Shown piece after piece: positions 49,263-57,661 of a stretch of 64,000 nucleotides of DNA. Below the pieces are notes generated by a model. It had not been told where the DNA came from. It ran no database searches and saw nothing but the letters and a program-made list of their open reading frames with translations. Position 1 is the first letter of the stretch, and each line of letters opens with the position of its first letter. Where the stretch lies: assembly GCF_006539505.1 (NCBI RefSeq), contig NZ_BJND01000007.1, positions 310,001-374,000 of the forward strand, given 5' to 3'. The position numbers were made by a program, and so were the translations under genes. The DNA is from Streptomyces spinoverrucosus. Its GTDB lineage: Bacteria > Actinomycetota > Actinomycetes > Streptomycetales > Streptomycetaceae.

Positions 49263-50658
49263 TCTCCTCCCCCGCCTCCATCGGATGCGTGACGTCCTGC
49301 GCGTCCCCGCCCTTGCCGAGGTGGTTGAAGACCAGGTTCAGCAGGACCGCCGCCACACACCCCGTCGAGATGCCCGAGTCGAGCACGATCCGGGCGGTCT
49401 CCGGGAAGGAGTGGTAGAACTCCGGGGCCGTGATCGGGATGATGCCGACGGCCAGCGAGACGGCCACGATCAGGACGTTGTTGTCCTTCTCCAGACCGGC
49501 CCGGACCAGGGTCTGGATGCCGCTCGCGGCGACCGAGCCGAACAGGACCACGCCCGCACCGCCGAGCACCGGGCGCGGTACGACGGCGATGAGCGAGGCG
49601 GCCATGGGGCACAGGCCCATCAGGACCAGGAAGCCGCCGCCGGCGGCGACGACGTACCGGCTGCGGATCTTCGTCATCGCGACCAGCCCGATGTTCTGGG
49701 CGAAGGCGCTGCACATGAAGCCGTTGAACAGGGGGCTGATCGCCGAGCCGAGGGTGTCTGCGCGCAGGCCCGCCGCGATGGTCTTCTCGTCCGCCGGGCG
49801 GTCCACGATCTCGCCCAACGCCAGCATGTCCGCGGTGGATTCGGTCATCGAGACCACCATCACCACACACATCGAGACGATCGCGGCGACCTGGAACTGC
49901 GGTGCGCCGAAGTGGAAGGGCGTCGGGAAACCGACGATTGCCGCGTCGGCCACCGGTCCGAAGTCCGTGGCTCCGAAGGGGATCGCGACGAGGGTGCCCG
50001 CCACCAGGCCCAGCAGTACGGCGATCTGCTTGACGAAGCCGCGCGTGAAGCGGCGCAACAACAGAACGATCACCAGCGTCCCGGCGGCCAGGCCCAGATT
50101 GGTGCTCGCACCGTAGTCGTCCGCCGCGGGGTTGGGACCCTGCGCCCAACCGAAGGCCACCGGCAGCAGCGACACGCCGATCAGCGTGATCACCGTGCCT
50201 GTGACGACCGGCGGGAAGAAGCGGACCATCTTGCTGAAGAAGGGGGCCGCCATGAAGCCCAGCAGGCCTGCGACGATCACCGCGCCGAAGATGATCGGCA
50301 GTGCGTCGGACTTGTCGTCGGTGGAGGCGACGATCGCCGTCATGGGGGCGACACCGGCGAAGGTGACGCCGTTGACGAAGGGCAGCCGGGCGCCGATCTT
50401 CCAGATACCGAGCGTCTGGAGGAACGTGGCGAGGCCCGCGGTGAACAGGCAGGCGCCGGTGAGGAAGGTCAGTTCGGTGCCGGTCAGGCCGATGGCCGCG
50501 CCGACGATCAGGGGTGGGGCGACGACTCCCGCGTACATGGCGGCGACGTGTTGCAGGCCGGTGGTCGCCATTTTGAGGGCGGGGAGTTTCTCGTCGACGG
50601 GGTGGACGGCTCGCTGCTCGGGGGCGGTGGGCGGTGCGGCATCGGGCTGAGCGGCCAC
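49222..50658 (-). CDS. NCS2-family xanthine/uracil permease
   Basis: The 478-residue transporter has about fourteen helices. NCS2 hallmarks: the substrate-binding Glu region MTESTADMLALGEI (about residues 261-274), the motif CSAFAQNIGLVAMTKIRSRY (about 308-327), equal to the family QNxGxxxxT signature, and LTGACLFTAGLATFLQTLGI near residue 66. It brings in purines such as xanthine or urate by proton symport and would feed the degradation genes encoded upstream on the same strand. The start at 50658 gives a polar 30-residue N-terminus. The 3' end overlaps the exonuclease gene. It is separated from the deaminase gene by two strong hairpins. Confidence 0.94.
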   Translation of the reverse strand: MAAQPDAAPPTAPEQRAVHPVDEKLPALKMATTGLQHVAAMYAGVVAPPLIVGAAIGLTGTELTFLTGACLFTAGLATFLQTLGIWKIGARLPFVNGVTFAGVAPMTAIVASTDDKSDALPIIFGAVIVAGLLGFMAAPFFSKMVRFFPPVVTGTVITLIGVSLLPVAFGWAQGPNPAADDYGASTNLGLAAGTLVIVLLLRRFTRGFVKQIAVLLGLVAGTLVAIPFGATDFGPVADAAIVGFPTPFHFGAPQFQVAAIVSMCVVMVVSMTESTADMLALGEIVDRPADEKTIAAGLRADTLGSAISPLFNGFMCSAFAQNIGLVAMTKIRSRYVVAAGGGFLVLMGLCPMAASLIAVVPRPVLGGAGVVLFGSVAASGIQTLVRAGLEKDNNVLIVAVSLAVGIIPITAPEFYHSFPETARIVLDSGISTGCVAAVLLNLVFNHLGKGGDAQDVTHPMEAGEEITGAATTRAPATP

Positions 50659-50760
50659 GGCGGCTCCTCCGGTCGGTTAACAGCACGTCGGCTCTGACGT
50701 GGGTTTCAAGGAGGTGATGCGCGGTCGTGCGGGACCGTTGAAGAGGGGACGGGTGACCGT

Positions 50761-50856
50761 TCCGGGGCGCGCTCGTCCAAGCGCGCCCCGGAGACGGCCG
50801 CCATGGACCCCGCTCGGGTCCACGGCTGCCGGCCGGGAGCCGTCCCTCCCGGCCGG
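50761..50856 (-). terminator. Two consecutive GC-rich hairpins after the deaminase gene
   Basis: TCCGGGGCGCGCT (50761-50773) pairs perfectly with 50780-50792, and CCGGCCGGGAG (50829-50839) with 50846-50856, each around a 6-base loop. They lie just downstream of the leftward deaminase gene (stop at 50871) and upstream of the permease gene, and should separate the two transcripts. The rest of the 212-bp gap shows no gene. Confidence 0.8.
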
Positions 50857-50870
50857 AGTCTTCACCGGGT

Positions 50871-52250
50871 TCAGCCCTGGGCGGCGATCCGCGCCAGCCG
50901 CCGCGCCTCGTCCCGCGTGGAGCGGGCGATCGCGTCCTCGTCGACGTGCAGCAGCCGGCCGTTCTCGACGACCGCCGCACCGTTGACCAGGGACAGCGTG
51001 ACCGGGGCCGCCGCGCCGAAGACCAGCGCGGTCACCGGGTCGGCGATGGAGGCGTGCGCGAGGGTGTCCAGCTTCCACAGCACCAGGTCGGCCAGCTTGC
51101 CGGGCTCCAGGGAACCGATCTGGTCGGCGCGGCCGAGCACCTGGGCACCGCCGTACGTGCCGAGCCGCAGCGCCTGACGGGCGTTGAGGGCGGCCTCGCG
51201 GTGGGCGCCGAGGCGGTTGATGAGCAGGGCGTTGCGCAGCTCGGTGTGGAGTTCGCCGGACTCGTTGGACGCGGTGCCGTCGACGCCGAGGCCGACCGGG
51301 ACACCGGCGGCGAGCATGTCCGGGACGCGGGCGATACCGGCCGCCAGCCGGGCGTTGGACGAAGGACAGTGGGCGACACCGGTCTTCGTACGGGCGAAGG
51401 CGGCGATGTCGGAGTCGTTCATGTGGACGCAGTGCGCCATCCACACGTCCTCGCCGAGCCAGCCGGTGGACTCGAAGTAGTCGGTCGGGCCCATGCCGAA
51501 CAGCTCGTGGCAGAACTTCTCCTCCTCGACCGTCTCCGAGCCGTGCGTGTGCAGCCGCACGCCGAGCCGACGCGCCAGCTCCGCGCCCTCACGCAGGAGT
51601 TCGGTGGAGACGGAGAACGGGGAGCAGGGGGCGACCGCGACCTGCGTCATGGCGTCGAAGGAGGCGTCGTGGTGCCGCTTGACGGTCTCCTCGGTCGCGG
51701 CGAGCGCGCCGTCGAGGGTCTCCACGGCGAAGTCCGGCGGCAGACCGCCGTCCTTCTCGCTGCGGTCCATCGAGCCCCGGGCGAGGGTGAAGCGGACGCC
51801 CATCTCACGGGCGGCGCGGATGATGGAGCCGGACAGGTCGCCGGAGCCCTGCGGGAAGACGTAGTGGTGGTCCATCGCCGTGGTGACGCCACCGCGGGCC
51901 ATCATCGCGAGCGACCCCTGCGCGGCCGCGTACGTCATCTGCTCGTCGATGCGCGCCCAGACCGGGTACAGGGCGACGAGCCAGTTGAAGAGGTTGTGGT
52001 CCGTGGCCATGCCCCGGGTGATCCACTGGTAGAAGTGGTGGTGGGTGTTGACCAGGCCGGGGGTCACCAGGTGGCCGGAGGCGTCGATACGGCGGACGAC
52101 GTTCTCCAGGCCCTCGGGTGCCTTGCCCGAGCCGAGCGCCTCGATGCGGTTGCCGGCGACGACGACGTACCCGGAGGCGTACTCGGTGTCGTCCGCGTCG
52201 ACGGTCGCGATCGCACAGTTCTCGATGACGATGCGCCGGGCTGCTGCCAT
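50871..52250 (-). CDS. Amidohydrolase of the 8-oxoguanine deaminase / guanine deaminase group
   Basis: This 459-residue metal-dependent hydrolase of the AtzA/TrzA type has metal-binding HTHHH-like LVNTHHHFYQWITRGM (about residues 64-79), RLHTHGSETVEEE (about 230), MAHCVHMNDSDI (about 270) and GLGVDGTASNES (Asp at about 325). It converts an oxidised or plain guanine to the keto base with release of ammonia. The neighbours (purine permease and uricase) support a purine substrate, and 8-oxoguanine would give urate directly, which the uricase then uses. That exact substrate is inferred, not proven; other aminopurines or triazines are conceivable. ATG 52250 chosen; the upstream codons are not conserved-looking. 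Confidence 0.88.
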   Translation of the reverse strand: MAAARRIVIENCAIATVDADDTEYASGYVVVAGNRIEALGSGKAPEGLENVVRRIDASGHLVTPGLVNTHHHFYQWITRGMATDHNLFNWLVALYPVWARIDEQMTYAAAQGSLAMMARGGVTTAMDHHYVFPQGSGDLSGSIIRAAREMGVRFTLARGSMDRSEKDGGLPPDFAVETLDGALAATEETVKRHHDASFDAMTQVAVAPCSPFSVSTELLREGAELARRLGVRLHTHGSETVEEEKFCHELFGMGPTDYFESTGWLGEDVWMAHCVHMNDSDIAAFARTKTGVAHCPSSNARLAAGIARVPDMLAAGVPVGLGVDGTASNESGELHTELRNALLINRLGAHREAALNARQALRLGTYGGAQVLGRADQIGSLEPGKLADLVLWKLDTLAHASIADPVTALVFGAAAPVTLSLVNGAAVVENGRLLHVDEDAIARSTRDEARRLARIAAQG

Positions 52251-52317
52251 GATTCGTCCTTTTCGCTCAGTGGACTTTGGTGGAGAGGGCACGGCAGGAC
52301 CCTAGGAGTTTTGAGTG

Positions 52318-52361
52318 CCGCGGCCGGGGAGCCTTCGAGCCTGCGTCTCCGCCGGCCGCGG
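52318..52361 (-). terminator. Hairpin terminator after the uricase gene
   Basis: CCGCGGCCGG (52318-52327) pairs perfectly with CCGGCCGCGG (52352-52361) around a 24-base loop, 20 bases beyond the uricase stop on the minus strand. Confidence 0.65.
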
Positions 52362-52381
52362 GTGCCGAAAGTGGGGGTGGA

Positions 52382-53305
52382 TCAGAGGTTGGTGAGGTCC
52401 ACCGGGATCCTCGCCTCGCAGCCGTCCCTGAGGATGGTGGCCTCGATCAGGCCGTAGGGGCGGTCGGCGGCGAAGTACACCTCGTTGTCGTTCTTCAGCC
52501 CGAACGGCTCCAGGTCCACCAGGAAGTGGTGCTTGTTCGGGAGGGAGAAGCGGACCTCGTCGATCTCGCTGCGGTTGTTGATGATGCGGGCGCCCATCTG
52601 GTACAGCGTCTGCTGCAGCGACAGCGAGTACGTCTCGGCGAAGGCCTGGAGCATGTGCTTCTTCACCTGCTCGTAGGACTTCTCCCAGTTGGGCATCTTC
52701 TGCTCGTCGTCGCTCCAGTGGAAGCGCCAGCGGCCGGCGACCTGGGTGGCCAGGATGCGGTCGTAGGCCTCCGGGAGGGTTGTGTACTTGTCCTTGACGT
52801 AGCCCCAGAACTCGGAGTTCGTCGAGTTCATCACGACGAGGTCCTTGAGGCCGGAGATGACCTCCCACGACTCGCCGTCGTAGGTGATCTGGGTCAGCCG
52901 GGTCTCCTGGCCCTTGCGGACGAAGGAGTGCTTGACCTCGTCCGCGCCGATGAACTTGGAGTTGGCGTCGGAGGTCTCGATCCGCTCCCAGGCGTACTCC
53001 TCAATGCGGATCCGGGCGCGGTGGATCGGCTCCTGCGAGGTGACGAAGTGGCGGGCGAGGTGGATGCCGAACTGCTCGGCGGACTCGATGCCGTGCTCCT
53101 TCGCGAACGCGTACACCGTGTTCTTGGTGGTGTCGGTCGGCAGCACGTTGGCGTTGGAGCCGGAGTAGTGGACCTCGTCCATGTCGCCGCTCAGAGCCAC
53201 CGACACGTTCAGGTCCTTGATGTGGTGGGTGGCGCCGTCCCGCGTGATCTTTACGACTCGGTTCTCGGCCTTGCCGTACTGGTTCTGTCCCAGGATCGTG
53301 GGCAT
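52382..53305 (-). CDS. Urate oxidase (uricase)
   Basis: This 307-residue cofactor-free enzyme oxidises urate to 5-hydroxyisourate. Family blocks: GQNQYGKAENRVVKITRDG near the start with the catalytic Lys, NVLPTDTTKNTVYAFAKEHG (about residues 54-73) with the catalytic Thr, the RLTQITYDGESWEVISGLKD region, LVVMNSTNSEFWGYVKDKY (about 159-177), and SLPNKHHFLVDLEPFGLKND near residue 265. Full length. It is the third gene of a leftward operon (OHCU decarboxylase, HIU hydrolase, uricase), 7 bp after the HIU hydrolase stop. The deduced order follows the reverse of the pathway. Confidence 0.96.
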   Translation of the reverse strand: MPTILGQNQYGKAENRVVKITRDGATHHIKDLNVSVALSGDMDEVHYSGSNANVLPTDTTKNTVYAFAKEHGIESAEQFGIHLARHFVTSQEPIHRARIRIEEYAWERIETSDANSKFIGADEVKHSFVRKGQETRLTQITYDGESWEVISGLKDLVVMNSTNSEFWGYVKDKYTTLPEAYDRILATQVAGRWRFHWSDDEQKMPNWEKSYEQVKKHMLQAFAETYSLSLQQTLYQMGARIINNRSEIDEVRFSLPNKHHFLVDLEPFGLKNDNEVYFAADRPYGLIEATILRDGCEARIPVDLTNL

Positions 53306-53312
53306 GTGTCTG

Positions 53313-53717
53313 CTAGCTCCCTCGGTAAACGGAGTAGCCGAACGGGTTGAGCAGCAGCGGTACGTGGTAGTGCTCGCCCGGCACGACGGCGAACGTGATC
53401 GCCACCTCCGGGAAGAACACGCCGGGTCCGCTGTCCCGATTCGCGGGGGCGTCCTGCTGCGCATCGGCTTGCTTCTTCGCGAACTTCTCGAAGTACGCCT
53501 CGACCGCGAAGTCGAGCCGTACGTGGGTGGTGCCCTCCGGCAGCGCCGGGAGGTCCTTGCACCGGCCGTCCGCGTCGGTCGCGGACCCGCCGAGCGCCTG
53601 CCAGTCCGCATCCCGGCCACTGCGGGCGGAGAGCTGGACGGCGACGCCCTCGGCGGGGCGGCCGACGGATGTGTCCAGGATGTGGGTGGACACGGAGGCG
53701 GTGGTGCTGGTGCTCAT
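53313..53717 (-). CDS. uraH: 5-Hydroxyisourate hydrolase (transthyretin-like)
   Basis: The 134-residue transthyretin-like protein opens VSTHILDTSVGRPAEGVAVQ with the active-site His, has an FPEVAITFAV strand with neighbouring His-bearing GEHYHVPLLLNPFGYS, and ends with the family C-terminal signature YRGS. It hydrolyses 5-hydroxyisourate to OHCU. An insert FAKKQADAQQDAPANRD (about residues 83-99) makes it slightly longer than usual. The start overlaps the OHCU decarboxylase stop (ATGA). Confidence 0.95.
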   Translation of the reverse strand: MSTSTTASVSTHILDTSVGRPAEGVAVQLSARSGRDADWQALGGSATDADGRCKDLPALPEGTTHVRLDFAVEAYFEKFAKKQADAQQDAPANRDSGPGVFFPEVAITFAVVPGEHYHVPLLLNPFGYSVYRGS

Positions 53718-54229
53718 GTCTGATCTTCCTGTACGAGGTTGGCCAGGCGAATGCGGTTGATCCTGCCCAGCTCGGTGCGGACGATCTCCCGCTCCTGCTC
53801 CGGCGAGTTCCCGATCCGCTCCTTGACCGCGTCGCGCATCTGCTCGCCGGTGCGGCCGGTGGCGCAGATCAGGAAGACATGGCCGAACTTCTCCTGGTAG
53901 GCGAGGTTCAGTTCCAGCATCTCCGCCTTCAGCTCCTCGGAGGCGCCGGCCATGCCGCGCTGCTCCCGGGCCGAGGTCGGGTCGCCCGGCTTGGGACGAC
54001 CGATCGGCGGGTGCCCGGCCATCGCCTCTTCGAGGTCCTCGCCGGTCAGCGCGGCCATCGCGGCGTCACTGGCGGCGTAGAGGTCCTCGGGGGTGGCGTA
54101 GGGGCGGGCGGCGAGCAGCCGGTACGCCCAGGCCGTGGAAGCACACGCCTCGTGGAGAGCGGCGTAGGCCGCGTGCTCCTCCAGGGCGTTGAACCGGGCC
54201 AGGCCCGGGGGCGTGGAATTCGACGTCAC
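53714..54229 (-). CDS. uraD: OHCU decarboxylase
   Basis: The 171-residue protein decarboxylates 2-oxo-4-hydroxy-4-carboxy-5-ureidoimidazoline to S-allantoin. Helical fold with the catalytic AGHPPIGRP (His at about residue 70), EQRGMAG (active-site Glu/Gln region), and YQEKFGHVFLICATGRTGEQ (about 125-144), all family hallmarks. Starts with GTG at 54229 after GGAGGCTCCC. It heads the urate operon; a perfect TCAACA-N3-TGTTGA dyad lies 77 bases upstream. Confidence 0.95.
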   Translation of the reverse strand: MTSNSTPPGLARFNALEEHAAYAALHEACASTAWAYRLLAARPYATPEDLYAASDAAMAALTGEDLEEAMAGHPPIGRPKPGDPTSAREQRGMAGASEELKAEMLELNLAYQEKFGHVFLICATGRTGEQMRDAVKERIGNSPEQEREIVRTELGRINRIRLANLVQEDQT

Positions 54230-54305
54230 GGGAGCCTCCGTGGCCGCGAAGGGCCTTCGTGCTGAACGGGCGTGCCGATAGCTAACGCCCTGCGACGACG
54301 AGACG

Positions 54306-54320
54306 TCAACACTTTGTTGA
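54306..54320. promoter_or_regulatory. Candidate operator of the urate operon (TCAACACTTTGTTGA)
   Basis: This perfect 6-3-6 dyad lies in the 124-bp gap between the HTH gene and the start of the OHCU decarboxylase operon, next to further A/T-rich bases (AAAATTC). It resembles the dyad upstream of malate synthase at 1434-1448. Binding by an allantoin/urate-responsive repressor is inferred. Confidence 0.55.
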
Positions 54321-54353
54321 AAATTCGCGGTAACGGAACCTGAGCGGCCCGCC

Positions 54354-54716
54354 TCAGACGTTCTTCTCGCGGTTGAGGTAGTTGTAGACGGTGAACCGGC
54401 TGACGCCGAGCGCGCTCGCCACGGTCTCCACGCCGTGCCGTACCGAGAAGGCGCCCCGCGCCTCCAGTATGCGCACCACCTCCTGCTTGGACTTGCGGTC
54501 CAGCTCGGACAGCGGCTTGCCCTGCTTGCGCTCCATGGCCGCGAGGATGTGGTCGAGGGAGTCGGCGAGCTGCGGCAGCCGTACGGCGACCACGTCGGCG
54601 CCCTCCCAGGCCAGCACGACGTCGTCGGCGCTCGCCTCGTCCGGCGGGATGATCGTGCCGCCCATGGCGTCGACCAGCGGCTTCACGGCGGCGATGAAGG
54701 ACTCGTTGCCGGTCAC
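54354..54716 (-). CDS. Small protein with C-terminal HTH (DauR/YheO-like)
   Basis: The 120-residue protein has an N-terminal alpha/beta part (VVLAWEGADVVAVRLPQLAD, about residues 33-52) and a C-terminal segment FSVRHGVETVASALGVSRFT followed by VYNYLNREKNV, a clear HTH of the kind found in PAS-HTH regulators of the YheO/DauR family (VSRFTVYNYL). The sensor half is shorter than in DauR, so the assignment rests on the HTH. As the gene just upstream of the urate operon on the same strand it is a good candidate for the pathway regulator. GTG start at 54716 overlaps the previous stop by 4 bases. Confidence 0.82.
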   Translation of the reverse strand: MTGNESFIAAVKPLVDAMGGTIIPPDEASADDVVLAWEGADVVAVRLPQLADSLDHILAAMERKQGKPLSELDRKSKQEVVRILEARGAFSVRHGVETVASALGVSRFTVYNYLNREKNV

Positions 54717-54964
54717 TTATCGCCCTCCCCGAGCACGTTGACCTGGAGCGACACCCGGGTGGCCCCGGCCTGGAGCGTCCTGCGGAGCAGGGCGTCCACA
54801 GCCGTCAGCACCGCGTCGGCCGCACCCTCGGCGGTGTTGCCGAAGGGGCCGACGTCCACGGCGTCCAGCTCGGCGGCCTCGATGACCTCGCGGGCCACCA
54901 GCGCGTGCGCGGGTGCCTCGTCGAGATCGAAGGGTTCCGTCGTGAATTCCACTCTCAGTCGCAC
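54713..54964 (-). CDS. Small conserved protein of unknown function (83 aa)
   Basis: This short alpha/beta protein, VRLRVEFTTEPFDLDEAPAH then LVAREVIEAAELDAVDVGPF and ending GATRVSLQVNVLGEGDK, has a strand-helix-strand pattern like UPF0045/thiamine-binding-like ferredoxin folds, but the resemblance is weak. No catalytic motif is visible. GTG at 54964 follows a GGGGG stretch. It is translationally coupled (GTGA) to the HTH gene, which suggests both serve one regulatory function, perhaps with this protein as ligand sensor. That role is speculation. Confidence 0.7.
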   Translation of the reverse strand: MRLRVEFTTEPFDLDEAPAHALVAREVIEAAELDAVDVGPFGNTAEGAADAVLTAVDALLRRTLQAGATRVSLQVNVLGEGDK

Positions 54965-55103
54965 TGTGCCCCCAAGGCGTCTTTGACCTGCATCCTCTCA
55001 GCCCTCCGGCCAAGAGGGCACCCGCAGGCACATTGTGCCGCCCGGCCGGTGGCCGACAACCGTCGTCGTGCGGGAAGGGCGGTGCGGGAGGGGTTGACGG
55101 TCC

Positions 55104-55140
55104 GGGAGCGCTCCCTTAGACGTGCATGGAAGCGCTCCCA
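55104..55140. promoter_or_regulatory. CebR/LacI-type operator boxes upstream of the GH30-GH62 operon
   Basis: GGGAGCGCTCCC (55104-55115) is a perfect palindrome and TGGAAGCGCTCCCA (55127-55140) a near-perfect one. Both fit the known TGGGAGCGCTCCCA box of Streptomyces CebR, the cellobiose-responsive LacI-type repressor. A related GGAAAGCGCTTACC lies inside the first codons of the GH30 gene (55204-55217). A TTGACGG -35-like element precedes at 55094-55100. Confidence 0.8.
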
Positions 55141-55188
55141 CGCCACGGACGAACACCCCCCACCGCAATCACCCGACAAGGACGGACC

Positions 55189-56589
55189 ATGCTGCGCAGT
55201 CTTGGAAAGCGCTTACCCAGTGTCGCCGCCGTGCTCCTCCTCACCACCGCCGTGACAGCGGCCGGTGTCCCCGACGCCCGGGCGGCCACCACCGCGACGA
55301 TCAACGGGTCGACGGTCCTGCAGCCGATCGACGGCTTCGGCTTCTCCGAGCACTTCGGGCGGGCCGACATCATGCGCGGCTCGCAGGGCCTGCCCGCCCA
55401 CAAGCAGCGCGAGGTCCTGGACCTGCTGCTCAGCAAGACCACCGGCGCCGGGCTGAGCATCCTGCGCCTGGGCATCGACTCGGGCATCCAGCCCACCGAC
55501 CCCGGCGGCCCGAACGCGACCCCTAAGTACGTGTGGGACCGGAACGACAAGGGCCAGGTGTGGCTGGCCCAGCAGGCCAGGGCGTACGGCGTGAACCGCT
55601 TCTACGCCGACGCGTGGACCGCGCCCGGCTATATGAAGACCAACGGCACCGATGCCAACGGCGGAACGCTGTGCGGCCTGTCCGGCGCGACCTGCGCGAG
55701 CGGCGACTGGCGCAAGGCGTACGCGAACTACCTGGTCCAGTGGGCGAAGTTCTACGGCCAGGAAGGCATCCGGATCACCGACCTCGGGTTCGTCAACGAG
55801 CCCGACTGGACCGCCACCTACGACTCCATGCGGCTCAGCCCGGCCCAGACGGTGGAGTTCACCAAGGTCTTCGGTCCGATCGCGAAAGCGGCGGGACACA
55901 AGGTCGTCTGCTGCGACTCCTTCGGCTGGAGTCAGCAGAAGAACTACAGCCGCGCGATCGAGGCCGACGCCACCGCCCGCAACCTGGTCGCCACCCACGC
56001 CGGGCACACCTACGCCAGCCCGGTCGACGGTCCCCTGCCGACCGGCAAGCGGAGCTGGATGTCGGAGTGGGCGCCCGACGGCACGACCTGGAACGAGAAC
56101 TGGGACGACGGCAGCGGCTACGACGGCTTCACGGTGGCCTCCGCCCTCCACGACGCCCTGACCAAGGGCAATGTCAACGCCTACATCTACTGGTACGGGG
56201 CGTCCGTGGGCACCACCCGCGGCCTGATCCAGCTCGACGGTGCCGACTACCGCACCTCCAAGCGGCTGTACGCGATGACGAACTACAGCCGCTTCATCCA
56301 GCCGGGCGCCAACCGCATCGGCGCGACCACGCCCGAGGCGAGCCTGAAGCTGTCGGCGTACCGGAACGCGGACGGCTCGGTGACGGTGGTCGCCCTCAAT
56401 ACGGCCACCAGCGCCCAGCAGGTGTCGTTCAGCCTGCGCAACACGGGGTTCACGACCGGGACGGCGACCCCGTATCTGACCAACTCCTCGCACAGCACGG
56501 CCCGGCAGGCCGCGATCCCGGTCCGCTCGGGCGTGCTGTCGGTGACGATCCCGGCCCGGTCCCTCGTCACGTACCAGATCAAGCGATAG
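55189..56589 (+). CDS. Secreted GH30-family glycoside hydrolase (xylanase-like)
   Basis: This 466-residue secreted enzyme has a signal peptide (SLGKRLPSVAAVLLLTTAVT then DARA, about residues 4-32), then GFGFSEHFGRADIMRG, LGIDSGIQP, FYADAWTAPGYMKTNGTD and an (alpha/beta)8 barrel. The acid/base Glu lies in TDLGFVNEPDW (about 204) and the nucleophile Glu in SWMSEWAPDG (about 293). A C-terminal beta-sandwich (YRNADGSVTVVALNTATSAQ to SLVTYQIKR) completes the GH30 layout. GH30 enzymes of this type cut glucuronoxylan or related xylans. Start ATG 55189. It is preceded by CebR-type boxes and followed 9 bp later by the GH62 gene, so both form one operon. Confidence 0.9.
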   Translation: MLRSLGKRLPSVAAVLLLTTAVTAAGVPDARAATTATINGSTVLQPIDGFGFSEHFGRADIMRGSQGLPAHKQREVLDLLLSKTTGAGLSILRLGIDSGIQPTDPGGPNATPKYVWDRNDKGQVWLAQQARAYGVNRFYADAWTAPGYMKTNGTDANGGTLCGLSGATCASGDWRKAYANYLVQWAKFYGQEGIRITDLGFVNEPDWTATYDSMRLSPAQTVEFTKVFGPIAKAAGHKVVCCDSFGWSQQKNYSRAIEADATARNLVATHAGHTYASPVDGPLPTGKRSWMSEWAPDGTTWNENWDDGSGYDGFTVASALHDALTKGNVNAYIYWYGASVGTTRGLIQLDGADYRTSKRLYAMTNYSRFIQPGANRIGATTPEASLKLSAYRNADGSVTVVALNTATSAQQVSFSLRNTGFTTGTATPYLTNSSHSTARQAAIPVRSGVLSVTIPARSLVTYQIKR

Positions 56590-56598
56590 GGGGCTGCG

Positions 56599-57651
56599 AT
56601 GCTCAAACGACTGGCTGTGCTCGCCGGTGGACTGGCGCTGCTCCTGGGCGCCCTGGTCCCGGTGTCGAACGCGTCGGCCAAGGCCGACCTACCCGGCAGT
56701 TTCCGGTGGAGTTCGAGCGGGGTGCTGATCTCCCCGAAGTCGGACGCGAGCCACAACCTCACCGGGATCAAGGATCCGTCGGTCGTGTACCACAACGGCC
56801 GGTGGCACGTGTTCGCCAGCACCACGAACAGCAATGGCGCGTACAGCATGGTGTACCTGAACTTCACCAGCTGGCAGACGGCCGGAGCCGCGCAGCATCA
56901 CTACCTGGACCAGACCGCGATCGGCGCGGGGTACAAGGCGGCACCGCAGGTTTTCTGGTTCGCGCCGCAGCAGCGGTGGTACCTCATCTACCAGACCGGT
57001 GACAACGCCGCGTACTCGACCACCACGGACATCAGCAACCCCAGGTCGTGGACCGCCCCGAAGAAGATCTACGCGAACGGCATGCCGCAGATCATCAGGG
57101 ACAACATCGGCAGCGGCTACTGGGTCGACTTCTGGAACATCTGCGACAGCTCCAAGTGCTACCTGTTCTCCTCCGACGACAACGGGCACCTGTACCGGTC
57201 CGAGACGACGCTGGCGAACTTCCCGAACGGCTTCACCAACACCGTCATCGCGCTCCAGGACGCCAACAAGTACCGCCTGTGGGAAGCCGCCAACGTCTAC
57301 AGGCTCAAGGACTCGAACACCTACCTGCTGCTCAACGAGGCGATCGGCAGCAACGGCCGGCGGTACTTCCGGTCCTGGACGTCGAACAGCATCAACGGCA
57401 CCTGGACCCCGCTCGCGGACACCGAGAGCAACCCCTTCGCCCGGTCCACCAACGTCAGCTTCGGCGGCACCCCCTGGACCCAGGACATCAGTCACGGCGA
57501 GATGGTCCGCCACTACAACGACCAGAGCCTCACCATCAACCCGTGCCGCCTGCAGTTCCTCTACCAGGGGATGAACCCCTCGGCGAGCGGCCCCTACAAC
57601 ACCCTGCCGTGGCGGCTGGGCCTGCTCACCCAGACCAACTCCACCTGCTGA
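56599..57651 (+). CDS. Secreted GH62 alpha-L-arabinofuranosidase
   Basis: This 350-residue secreted enzyme has a signal peptide (KRLAVLAGGLALLLGALVPV then NASA) and a five-bladed beta-propeller with GH62 hallmarks: GIKDPSVVYHNGRWHVFAST (about residues 56-75) with the catalytic Asp, YLNFTSWQTAG, the KAAPQVFWFAPQQRWYLIYQ block (about 114-133), YWVDFWNICDSSKCYLFSSD (about 174-193) and LWEAANVYRL (about 228-237) with the acid Glu. It removes arabinose side chains from arabinoxylan. No carbohydrate-binding module is attached. Second gene of the CebR-controlled unit, so the backbone-cutting GH30 and the debranching GH62 are made together. Confidence 0.95.
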   Translation: MLKRLAVLAGGLALLLGALVPVSNASAKADLPGSFRWSSSGVLISPKSDASHNLTGIKDPSVVYHNGRWHVFASTTNSNGAYSMVYLNFTSWQTAGAAQHHYLDQTAIGAGYKAAPQVFWFAPQQRWYLIYQTGDNAAYSTTTDISNPRSWTAPKKIYANGMPQIIRDNIGSGYWVDFWNICDSSKCYLFSSDDNGHLYRSETTLANFPNGFTNTVIALQDANKYRLWEAANVYRLKDSNTYLLLNEAIGSNGRRYFRSWTSNSINGTWTPLADTESNPFARSTNVSFGGTPWTQDISHGEMVRHYNDQSLTINPCRLQFLYQGMNPSASGPYNTLPWRLGLLTQTNSTC

Positions 57652-57661
57652 ACCGGCATCT

